NCBI RefSeq assembly: GCF_940807255.1
Contig: NZ_CALNWY010000003.1
Location: 62,001 to 126,000, forward strand
Direction: 5' to 3'
Source: Mixta sp. Marseille-Q2659
GTDB taxonomy: Bacteria > Pseudomonadota > Gammaproteobacteria > Enterobacterales > Enterobacteriaceae
Length of the DNA stretch: 64,000 nucleotides
In this document: one piece after another, positions 13,028 to 20,039 of the stretch
Position numbering within the stretch: position 1 is the first letter of the stretch
Layout of the letters: each line of letters starts with the position of its first letter
The notes under the pieces: generated by a model
What the model was told of the DNA's origin: nothing
Databases searched by the model: none
The model's input: the letters and a program-made list of their open reading frames with translations, nothing else
Made by a program: the position numbers and the translations under genes

Positions 13028-14182
13028 ATGACATCAGCAGATGTTGAACAAACACGGAAGAGCCAGCCGGCAGTGCAGGTGGCAACGCGAATTGTTTTTC
13101 TGATCGCCGGTATTGCTGTTTCTGCCTGGGCGCCGCTGGTGCCCTATGCAAAAACACGGCTTGCGGTGAGCGATGGCGCGCTGGGCGGATTACTGCTGTT
13201 TCTGGGCCTCGGCTCACTAATTGCAATGCCGTTAACCGGATCGCTGGTCGGCAAACAGGGCTGCAAGCGCGTCATTATTTGCGGTTCGCTGATCGCCATG
13301 CTGATGCTGCCGTTGATGGCAACCCTCTCTTCTCCCGTCACGCTTGCCATGGCGCTGATGCTGTTTGGCGCTGCGATCGGTACGGTGGATGTGGCGATGA
13401 ATATTCAGGCCGTTGAGGTGGAGAAAGCGGCGGAACGTACCATGATGTCCGGCTTTCACGGCTTTTACAGCGTTGGCGGCATCGCCGGAGCCGGACTGGT
13501 CAGCGCGCTGCTCTGGCTGGGCCTTGCGCCGTTATCGGCGGTGCTGTTAGTCGTTGTGCTGCTGGTGGCGCTGCTACTGAGCAGCCAGCGTTGGTTATTG
13601 ACCGAGCGGATGCAGCAGCAAAATACGCCGCTGTTTGTGGTGCCGCGCGGCTGGGTGCTGTTTCTCGGCCTGCTCTGCTTTATTCTGTTTCTTACCGAAG
13701 GCGCGGTGCTGGACTGGAGCGCGCTGTTGCTGACGCAGGAACGGGCGATGCCCGCCGCGCAGGCTGGCCTGGGCTATGCGGTGTTTTCTATCGCGATGAG
13801 TATTGGTCGCTTAACCGGCGACCGCGTGGTGAGCCGCTTTACTAACAGCCAGGTGCTGGCTGGCGGCTGCCTATGCGCCGCGCTGGGCGTGTTACTGCTG
13901 ATTACGGTAGATAACGTGCCGGTTGCGCTGTTCTCTTTTTTGCTGATCGGCTTTGGCGCGGCGAATACCGTGCCGATTTTGTTTAGCGCTGCCGGTCGTC
14001 AGACCGCAATGCCGGTGAATATGGCGATCTCTGCCATGACAACTATCGGTTATGCCGGTATTCTGGCAGGTCCGGCGTTAATCGGTTTTGTGGCTCACGG
14101 CTTTAGCCTGGTGACCGCCTTTGCTGCCATCGTGGTTCTGCTGGTGGCGGTTGCTGCCAGCGCACGGCTGGTGACACGTTAA
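13028..14182 (+). CDS. MFS transporter, YbjJ-like
   Basis: A 384-residue inner-membrane protein with about twelve hydrophobic segments and a short polar N-terminus. The overall pattern (AWAPLVPYAKTRL near residue 38, GSLIAMPLTGSLVGKQGCKRV, and a central TEGAVLDWSALLL segment) resembles the YbjJ group of the major facilitator superfamily. The substrate cannot be read from sequence. The gene ends only 24 bases before the chosen rcsD start on the same strand, so it may be transcribed with rcsD-rcsB. This gene is not part of the E. coli rcs neighbourhood. The family is clear; the specific function is not. Confidence 0.85.
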   Translation: MTSADVEQTRKSQPAVQVATRIVFLIAGIAVSAWAPLVPYAKTRLAVSDGALGGLLLFLGLGSLIAMPLTGSLVGKQGCKRVIICGSLIAMLMLPLMATLSSPVTLAMALMLFGAAIGTVDVAMNIQAVEVEKAAERTMMSGFHGFYSVGGIAGAGLVSALLWLGLAPLSAVLLVVVLLVALLLSSQRWLLTERMQQQNTPLFVVPRGWVLFLGLLCFILFLTEGAVLDWSALLLTQERAMPAAQAGLGYAVFSIAMSIGRLTGDRVVSRFTNSQVLAGGCLCAALGVLLLITVDNVPVALFSFLLIGFGAANTVPILFSAAGRQTAMPVNMAISAMTTIGYAGILAGPALIGFVAHGFSLVTAFAAIVVLLVAVAASARLVTR

Positions 14183-14206
14183 AATGGTCAGGTGTTCCCT
14201 TTCATC

Positions 14207-16864
14207 ATGATGTATAAGTTTCCTTTGTCCTCCAGCAACGTTACGCGCTTTTTCATGATATTTATTATGCTGCTGTTGCTGGCGCTGGGCTTTATGGTTC
14301 ATAACGCGGTCAACGCCTGGCTGATGGAAAAGCGCTATGCGATGGCGGATATTACCCGCGCGGTGCAAAAGCGCATCGATACCTATCGCTTCGCCACCTG
14401 GCAGATTTATGAAAATCTGGCGGCCAGCGCCGCCGGTAGTACACCTTCAGCCAGCCTGCAGGAGACCCGGCTGCGTCCTGACGTTTACTATCTGGAAAAA
14501 ATGCGGCGCAAAACCGAGGCGCTGATTTTCGGATCGCACGACAGCAGCACGCTGGATATGACGCTGCGCATGTCCAGCTACCTGGATACGTTGTGGGGTG
14601 CAGAGAACAGCACCTGGTCGATGTATTTTCTGAACGGGCAGGATAACAGCCTGATCCTGATCTCGACGCTGCCGTTGAAAGATATGGCGACGCGTTATAA
14701 AGAGAGCGCTATTAGTAATATCGTTGACGCGCGCCGCACTGAGATGCTGCAACAGGCCAATGCGCTCGACGAGCGCGAAAGCTTCTCGCCGCTGCGCCGC
14801 TTCGCCTGGCAAAACGACCACTACTTTACAATGCGCACCACCTTCAACCAGCCGGGCCATCTGGCTACCGTGGTGGCGTTTGATATGCCGGTTAACGACC
14901 TGATCCCGCATAATATGCCGCTGGAGAATTTTCAGCTGAAGCAGGATGGTGCGCTGAGCAGCAGCGTCGTTAGCGACGATGAGTTACAAAATACCCGCAT
15001 TACCTTAAATAACCCCAATGTCGAGATTGCCGCCTCGTTGCCCAGCACGCCGCTGCAGCTGGTCTATCGCATTCCGATCAGTACGCTTGCGCTGGATACA
15101 CTGCGCAATCTGATGTGGCCGCTGATGGCGAACCTGCTGTTGCTGCTGCTGTCGCTGGCGGGGCTGTTTTTGTTGCGCCAGCAGTCGCTGCGCCCCGGCG
15201 AAAACAAAAGCGTCGAGCTGGACGCGCTGCGGATGCTGAATGAAGAGATTGTCGGTTCCCTGCCGCTCGGTCTGCTGGTGTATGACTTTGCCAGCAATCG
15301 CACCATTATCAGCAATAAAATCGCCGAACATCTGTTGCCACACCTGAACCTGCAGAAGATCGTCAATATGTCCGATCAGCATCAGGGCGTGCTGCAAGCG
15401 ACGGTAAATAACGAAGTGTATGAAATCCGTCACGCCCGTAGCCAACATTCGCCGCATACGCAGCTGTTTTTGATGCGCGATCAGGATCGTGAGCTGCTGG
15501 TTAATAAAAAGCTGCAGAAAGCACAGCAGGTGCTGGATCGCAATCATCAGCTGCGTCAACAGCTGTTGCAGAATTTGGGGCATGCGCTGCATCGTCCGCT
15601 TCAGCAGGTGGTCGCGCAGCTGCAGGCATTGAGCGAAGCGTGCGAGGATGGCCATGCGCTCGACGCGCTGGAAAACAGCCAGGCGCTGGCGCGTCTGGTG
15701 GATGATATTGTGCTGTTGAACCGGCTGGAAACCCACGACTGGGCGCCGGATGCCGCCTCGTTTAATCTGCAGTCGCTGCTGGATGAGTTGACGCTGGAAC
15801 TGCTGCCGCTATCGCGCCGCAAAGGGCTGACGCTGCTGGTGCGCAATCACCTTAACAGCGATGAGATGCGTTTTGGCGACAGCCGGGCGATCTATAAGGT
15901 ACTGTCCACGCTGCTGCACTATTCGCTGACCACCACCAGCTGGGGCAAAATCTCGCTGGAAGTGGACTCCCCTGCCGATCGTCCCGACCGTTTGACTATT
16001 CATATCGTGGATACCGGTGCCGGACTGACGCGCGATGAGCTGGGCAATAATGATTTCCCGTTTCTTGGCGAAACCTCTGAGGATCGCTTCGGTCAGGCTT
16101 CCGGCCTCGCCTTTTTCCTGTGCCGTCAGCTGTGTAAGCAGATGGGCGGTCATCTGGAGATTCTGGCCCGGCCAGAGATTGGTACGCGCTACAGCATTTT
16201 GCTGCACGTGCCGCCGGAACATCAACAGCAGCAGGAAGAGAAGCTGCTGGAAGATGTCATCATGCTTATCGACATCGCTGTCGATGACATTCGTAAGATC
16301 GTCACCCATCAGCTGGAAAATTGGGGCGCGAAGTGCATTACGCCGGATGAACGTTTTGCCGGTCAACCGCATGATATCCTGATCACCGACGATCCGGCCC
16401 GCCTGTCTGGCTGGTCGCTGTTGCTGACGGATAATGAACTGGGCTTTACCGTTCTGAATGAACAGCAGTATCGGGTTAACTTTAACCTGAGTAGCGCGTT
16501 GCAGGATGCGCTGTTACAGCTGATTGAGAAACAGCTTTCGCAGGATATGTCACCTGCCGGAGAAGATGAAGAGGAAGAAGCCGTCCCGCTGATTAGCGGT
16601 GGTTACTACCAGCTATTTGTCGAGACAGTACCGGAAGATGTACAGAGACTGTATACTGAGGCGTCGAACAGGGATTACGCGGCGCTTGCTCAGACGGCGC
16701 ATCGCCTGAAAGGGGTATTTGCCATGCTTGATCTGGTACCCGGCAAGGAGCTTTGTGAACAGCTGGAACACTACATTAAAGCGAGTGACGATTTAAACAT
16801 CAAAAATACCACCAGTGACATTGACGCTTACGTCAACGAACTGCTGCAGCAAGGTAACCAATAA
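14207..16864 (+). CDS. rcsD: Phosphotransfer intermediate RcsD
   Basis: RcsD is the membrane-bound histidine phosphotransferase that passes phosphate between RcsC and RcsB. Two membrane segments flank a periplasmic region (residues about 8-30 and 305-325). A degenerate kinase-like region follows, then an ABL-type domain, and a C-terminal HPt domain with TAHRLKGVFAML, whose His is near residue 832. The length of 885 residues is close to E. coli RcsD (890). The conserved start of the family (SNVTRFF before the first membrane segment) fits the ATG at 14207; a GTG at 14192 is also in frame. The rcsD stop lies one base before the rcsB start. Confidence 0.95.
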   Translation: MMYKFPLSSSNVTRFFMIFIMLLLLALGFMVHNAVNAWLMEKRYAMADITRAVQKRIDTYRFATWQIYENLAASAAGSTPSASLQETRLRPDVYYLEKMRRKTEALIFGSHDSSTLDMTLRMSSYLDTLWGAENSTWSMYFLNGQDNSLILISTLPLKDMATRYKESAISNIVDARRTEMLQQANALDERESFSPLRRFAWQNDHYFTMRTTFNQPGHLATVVAFDMPVNDLIPHNMPLENFQLKQDGALSSSVVSDDELQNTRITLNNPNVEIAASLPSTPLQLVYRIPISTLALDTLRNLMWPLMANLLLLLLSLAGLFLLRQQSLRPGENKSVELDALRMLNEEIVGSLPLGLLVYDFASNRTIISNKIAEHLLPHLNLQKIVNMSDQHQGVLQATVNNEVYEIRHARSQHSPHTQLFLMRDQDRELLVNKKLQKAQQVLDRNHQLRQQLLQNLGHALHRPLQQVVAQLQALSEACEDGHALDALENSQALARLVDDIVLLNRLETHDWAPDAASFNLQSLLDELTLELLPLSRRKGLTLLVRNHLNSDEMRFGDSRAIYKVLSTLLHYSLTTTSWGKISLEVDSPADRPDRLTIHIVDTGAGLTRDELGNNDFPFLGETSEDRFGQASGLAFFLCRQLCKQMGGHLEILARPEIGTRYSILLHVPPEHQQQQEEKLLEDVIMLIDIAVDDIRKIVTHQLENWGAKCITPDERFAGQPHDILITDDPARLSGWSLLLTDNELGFTVLNEQQYRVNFNLSSALQDALLQLIEKQLSQDMSPAGEDEEEEAVPLISGGYYQLFVETVPEDVQRLYTEASNRDYAALAQTAHRLKGVFAMLDLVPGKELCEQLEHYIKASDDLNIKNTTSDIDAYVNELLQQGNQ

Positions 16865-16865
16865 G

Positions 16866-17519
16866 ATGAATAATTTGAACGTAATTATTGCCGATGACCA
16901 TCCAATTGTTCTGTTTGGCATTCGTAAATCTCTTGAACAGATTGAATGGGTCAACGTAGTTGGTGAGTTTGAAGACTCGACAGCATTGATTAACAGCCTC
17001 TCCAAACTGGACGCTAATGTCCTGATTACCGATCTCTCCATGCCTGGCGAAAAATATGGCGACGGCATTACGCTGATCAAATATATCAAACGCCATTACC
17101 CGGATCTGTCGATTATTGTTCTGACCATGAACAATAACCCGGCAATTCTCAGCGCCGTGCTGGATCTGGATATTGAAGGCATCGTGCTGAAACAGGGCGC
17201 GCCAACCGACCTGCCAAAAGCGCTGGCGGCACTGCAGAAAGGGAAGAAATATACCCCGGAAAGCGTGGCCAAGCTGCTGGAAAAAATCAGCGCCGGTGGC
17301 TATGGCGATAAACGCCTGTCGCCGAAAGAGAGTGAAGTGCTGCGCCTGTTCGCCGAAGGCTTTCTGGTGTCGGAAATTGCCAAGAAGCTGAACCGCAGTA
17401 TTAAAACCATCAGCAGCCAGAAGAAATCAGCCATGATGAAGCTGGGCGTTGATAACGATATTGCTTTGCTGAACTACCTCTCTTCCGTCAGCACCACCGC
17501 GCCGATGGATAAAGAGTAA
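16866..17519 (+). CDS. rcsB: Response regulator RcsB
   Basis: RcsB is the DNA-binding output of the Rcs phosphorelay and controls capsule, motility and envelope genes. The receiver domain shows D10-D11, the phosphoacceptor D56 (LITDLSMPG), T87 and K109. A LuxR-type helix-turn-helix follows (LSPKESEVLRLFAEG ... NRSIKTISSQKKSAM). It has 217 residues, one more than E. coli RcsB. The gene starts one base after the rcsD stop, which suggests coupled translation, although a promoter inside rcsD is known in E. coli. Confidence 0.97.
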   Translation: MNNLNVIIADDHPIVLFGIRKSLEQIEWVNVVGEFEDSTALINSLSKLDANVLITDLSMPGEKYGDGITLIKYIKRHYPDLSIIVLTMNNNPAILSAVLDLDIEGIVLKQGAPTDLPKALAALQKGKKYTPESVAKLLEKISAGGYGDKRLSPKESEVLRLFAEGFLVSEIAKKLNRSIKTISSQKKSAMMKLGVDNDIALLNYLSSVSTTAPMDKE

Positions 17520-17524
17520 TCAGG

Positions 17525-17548
17525 TAACGCGTCAGGGAAGACGCGTTA
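17525..17548. terminator. Hairpin between rcsB and the convergent XRE gene
   Basis: TAACGCGTC and GACGCGTTA form a perfect 9-bp stem around a six-base loop directly after rcsB, reaching into the stop codon of the convergent gene. There is no T-run, so termination is plausible rather than certain. Confidence 0.45.
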
Positions 17549-18151
17549 TGCATGTAACTCCACTACCGACATTATAAATACCAACGCCGTTTCCTCGTTA
17601 TTGGCGTAACTGTGCGCCACGTCGGTACGCGCAATGGCCGACCTTCCTGCCTCAATCCGTATAACCTGCTCCGCCACCGTTAATGTCAGCGTACCCTGTT
17701 CGATATGAAAGAGTTCTGACGTTCCCGCTGGATGCCCCGACGAACTGAATATTTCCCCCGGCTCCATAGTCCAGCGCCAGAGTTCGATCATATTCGGCCC
17801 CGCCGTGCCCGCCAGCAGCTGCGCTTTTCCGCCGCGCTCGCCCTGCCACAGCACCGGCATTTGCGCAGGCTCAATAACGTGAACCACCGGCTCGCTGGCG
17901 CCGACATCGACAATATCGGCAACGGACACGCCCAGCGCCGCCGAAAGTTTACATAAAATAGCGATGCTTGGATTAGCCACGCCCTTTTCTATTTCAACCA
18001 GCATCCCTTTACTGATGGTTGCGCGCCGGGACAGTTCGTCAAGCGAGACTTTTTTCGCTTTACGGTACGCTTTAAGCCGGGCGGCAATTGCCTGGCTCAC
18101 CTGGGAAACCGTGGCGCCGGCATCGGTCGGTATATTGACTTTTACGGTCAT
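17546..18151 (-). CDS. XRE-family regulator with C-terminal cupin domain
   Basis: A 201-residue transcription factor. Residues about 18-75 form an XRE helix-turn-helix (RLKAYRKAKKVSLDELSRRATISKGMLVEIEKG). Residues about 110-200 form a small cupin barrel (GTSELFHIEQGTLTLTV, then ARTDVAHSYANN) that would sense a small ligand. It is divergent from the B3/4-domain gene, with 43 bases between the two starts, so it most likely controls that gene and itself. The ligand is unknown. Domain calls are strong; the regulatory link comes from gene arrangement. Confidence 0.88.
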   Translation of the reverse strand: MTVKVNIPTDAGATVSQVSQAIAARLKAYRKAKKVSLDELSRRATISKGMLVEIEKGVANPSIAILCKLSAALGVSVADIVDVGASEPVVHVIEPAQMPVLWQGERGGKAQLLAGTAGPNMIELWRWTMEPGEIFSSSGHPAGTSELFHIEQGTLTLTVAEQVIRIEAGRSAIARTDVAHSYANNEETALVFIMSVVELHA

Positions 18152-18194
18152 CGGTCACTACTATGCAATAAATTGGTCAATAGAGGATTATCTT

Positions 18195-18887
18195 GTGGTT
18201 TCTGTTTCCCCGTCAATTGATTCAGCGCTGGCGTCTGTCGCGCCGGGTTTCAGGGCGCTCAGCATTGTGGTTGAAGCGGCGCCGGTGACACATCCCGACG
18301 TGGCCGCGCAGTTGTTAGCGCAGGCGTGCAAAGCGGTAAGAGAAGACGATTTTGCCTGGGCTGCGGATCATCTTGAGGCATGGAATACGGTATTCAAAGC
18401 CTTCGGCGCGAAGCCCAAAAAAACACCCTGCTCCGCAGAGGCCCTGCGTAAAGGCGTATTGAAAGATGGCGGGATGGCCTCGATCGATCCGGTGGTGGAT
18501 ATTTATAACGCGATTAGCATCCGTTATGCGGTGCCGGTTGGCGGTGAAAACCTGACGGCTTATGAAGGCAATCCCCGATTAACGATTGCCGACGGCAGCG
18601 AACCTTTCGATACGGTAAAAGCGGGCGAGCCGGCGATGGAATATCCTGAGGTCGGTGAGGTTATCTGGCGCGACGATCGGGGCGTGACCTGCCGCCGCTG
18701 GAACTGGCGCCAGGGCGTCAGAACCCGTCTCGACAGCAATGCGCAGCAGATGTGGTTTATTCTGGAAAGCCTGCCGGCAATGCCGTTATCGGCGCTGGAG
18801 GAAGCAGGTGATATGCTGATCGCGTCCCTGGAACAGCTGATGCCAGGGATGCAGGCGCAACGCCAGCTGATTGAATTACATGCCTGA
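18195..18887 (+). CDS. B3/4-domain protein
   Basis: A 230-residue soluble protein with the B3/4 fold that also occurs in the beta subunit of phenylalanyl-tRNA synthetase, here as a stand-alone domain. Typical stretches are MASIDPVVDIYNAISIRYAV and EVIWRDDRGVTCRRWNWRQG. Stand-alone members are often suggested to edit or bind aminoacyl-tRNA or amino acids, but this is not shown for this protein. The GTG at 18195 is chosen because GAGG lies 8 bases upstream; the longer open frame would run back through the divergent regulator. Confidence 0.85.
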   Translation: MVSVSPSIDSALASVAPGFRALSIVVEAAPVTHPDVAAQLLAQACKAVREDDFAWAADHLEAWNTVFKAFGAKPKKTPCSAEALRKGVLKDGGMASIDPVVDIYNAISIRYAVPVGGENLTAYEGNPRLTIADGSEPFDTVKAGEPAMEYPEVGEVIWRDDRGVTCRRWNWRQGVRTRLDSNAQQMWFILESLPAMPLSALEEAGDMLIASLEQLMPGMQAQRQLIELHA

Positions 18888-18964
18888 TGTAAGCGCTCCC
18901 GGCCACTATAAGTCGTAAAATTCATAACGCCCAATGGTCCAGGCTGCGTGAGTCAACGCATTAA

Positions 18965-18990
18965 AAAAGCCGCATCAGCGGCTTTTAAAT
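18965..18990. terminator. Bidirectional terminator after the B3/4-domain gene
   Basis: AAAAGCCGC and GCGGCTTTT form a 9-bp stem around ATCA, with A-runs on one side and T-runs on the other. It can serve the B3/4 gene on the plus strand and the unknown pair on the minus strand. Confidence 0.8.
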
Positions 18991-19215
18991 TTTTTGTGAC
19001 TTCTTCATCAGGGCATCTTGTAATTTTTTACGCAGCAAACTGGCAGAAGAATGTTTTTTGCCAGAGTCGAGGCTGGCTTTAAGAGCATTAAAACAGGCTG
19101 CTGGATCGTCAGCGTGATTTTTTAACTCGGCCGCGACCAACGCCTGAATGATGTTTTGCTTCCTGTTCCCTGGAGTAAGAAACACAGAACGTACCCCTTT
19201 ATTGTAGTACGACAT
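18985..19215 (-). CDS. Small unknown protein, second gene of an overlapping pair
   Basis: A 76-residue basic protein of no recognised family, beginning MSYYNKGVRSVFLTPGNRKQ and ending in a Lys-rich tail (LLRKKLQDALMKKSQKI). The ATG at 19215 is chosen because a purine-rich AGGGAGA lies just upstream and because it overlaps the end of the preceding gene by 17 bases. An ATG at 19323 would give a longer protein overlapping its neighbour by 125 bases and is less likely. The overlap implies translational coupling. Function unknown. Confidence 0.6.
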   Translation of the reverse strand: MSYYNKGVRSVFLTPGNRKQNIIQALVAAELKNHADDPAACFNALKASLDSGKKHSSASLLRKKLQDALMKKSQKI

Positions 19216-19774
19216 AGCAGGCTCTCTCCCTGGTAGATCTTTTGTAAGCGCGTAACCCAACCGGCAACAGCGATCGTGGCGTTTTTTTACGCAATCCGGT
19301 GCGTCGATTGTAGCGTGGTTCATTTTTCAACCCAAGGAGATAATCATAGATCTCTTCGAGAGATATTTTACGTCCCATATCAACAACCCCACCGGCAGCA
19401 GCCTGGAACACAAATCCGCCAACATTAAACTTATCCAGGTGCGCAATCATTGCCAGCGCCACAGACTGCAACACAACCGCACTGCCAAGCCCCGGAAATA
19501 GCACATGCCGAAAATCAGCCAGCATATTCATCCCGTGACAGACATCGAAATAAACCTCTGCCACACCATTAAGAGGAAAAGGTATTCCATCTGGCATTTC
19601 ATAACCGATACGGGTAAATAAATTTTCATTTGTCAGTGTACCTGTGATGACTGTGTACACATTTTTACCGGCAACAAAGACATAACTATGATGAATGCGA
19701 TGATCGTAGATGAATTCCTTCCGCCTCATCCCATAATCATCAAGCCAGACATCCTCTTCAAAATTAATATGCAA
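19199..19774 (-). CDS. Unknown protein, first gene of an overlapping pair
   Basis: A 191-residue protein with no family I recognise, no signal peptide and no clear membrane segment. It has an acidic N-terminus (MHINFEEDVWLDDYG), a central GIPFPLNGVAEVYFDVCHG stretch, a helix-like LQSVALAMIAHL, and a very basic C-terminus (YNRRTGLRKKTPRSLLP). AGGAAGGAG lies 11 bases before the ATG. The alternating strand/helix look and basic tail recall small acetyltransferase-like accessory proteins, but no motif proves it. A toxin-antitoxin or phage-related role is speculation. It lies between conserved housekeeping genes, which suggests acquisition. Confidence 0.6.
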   Translation of the reverse strand: MHINFEEDVWLDDYGMRRKEFIYDHRIHHSYVFVAGKNVYTVITGTLTNENLFTRIGYEMPDGIPFPLNGVAEVYFDVCHGMNMLADFRHVLFPGLGSAVVLQSVALAMIAHLDKFNVGGFVFQAAAGGVVDMGRKISLEEIYDYLLGLKNEPRYNRRTGLRKKTPRSLLPVGLRAYKRSTRERACYVVLQ

Positions 19775-19929
19775 CTATCGGCTCCTTCCTGAAGCACGTC
19801 ATCAATGGGTAAGGCTGATTTTATTGTCTTTATCTGAGCCAACACACCATGCCGTCATCATTTCCTGAAGATGATTCCGAAGATAATTTACGCGTTACAG
19901 CTGTTACACAATAATTGCGAGAAAAGAGA

Positions 19930-19962
19930 TAACGATAAGCGTGTTATATACGCTTATCGTTA
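19930..19962. promoter_or_regulatory. 13-bp inverted repeat upstream of the unknown pair
   Basis: TAACGATAAGCGT and ACGCTTATCGTTA are perfect inverted copies around a 7-base spacer. The site lies about 155 bases upstream of the first gene of the pair. It has no T-run and is AT-rich, so it looks more like a dimeric regulator site than a terminator. Confidence 0.4.
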
Positions 19963-19998
19963 ATGCCCTCGACGTTCTACAATAGGGGGAATTTAATG

Positions 19999-20025
19999 AA
20001 AAGGCGCGGGCGACAGTCGCGCCTT
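19999..20025 (-). terminator. rcsC terminator
   Basis: On the minus strand just after rcsC, AAGGCGCG pairs with CGCGCCTT around a 9-base loop and is followed by TTTT. The stem is strong but the T-run is short. Confidence 0.6.
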
Positions 20026-20039
20026 GCTGAATATTAAAT

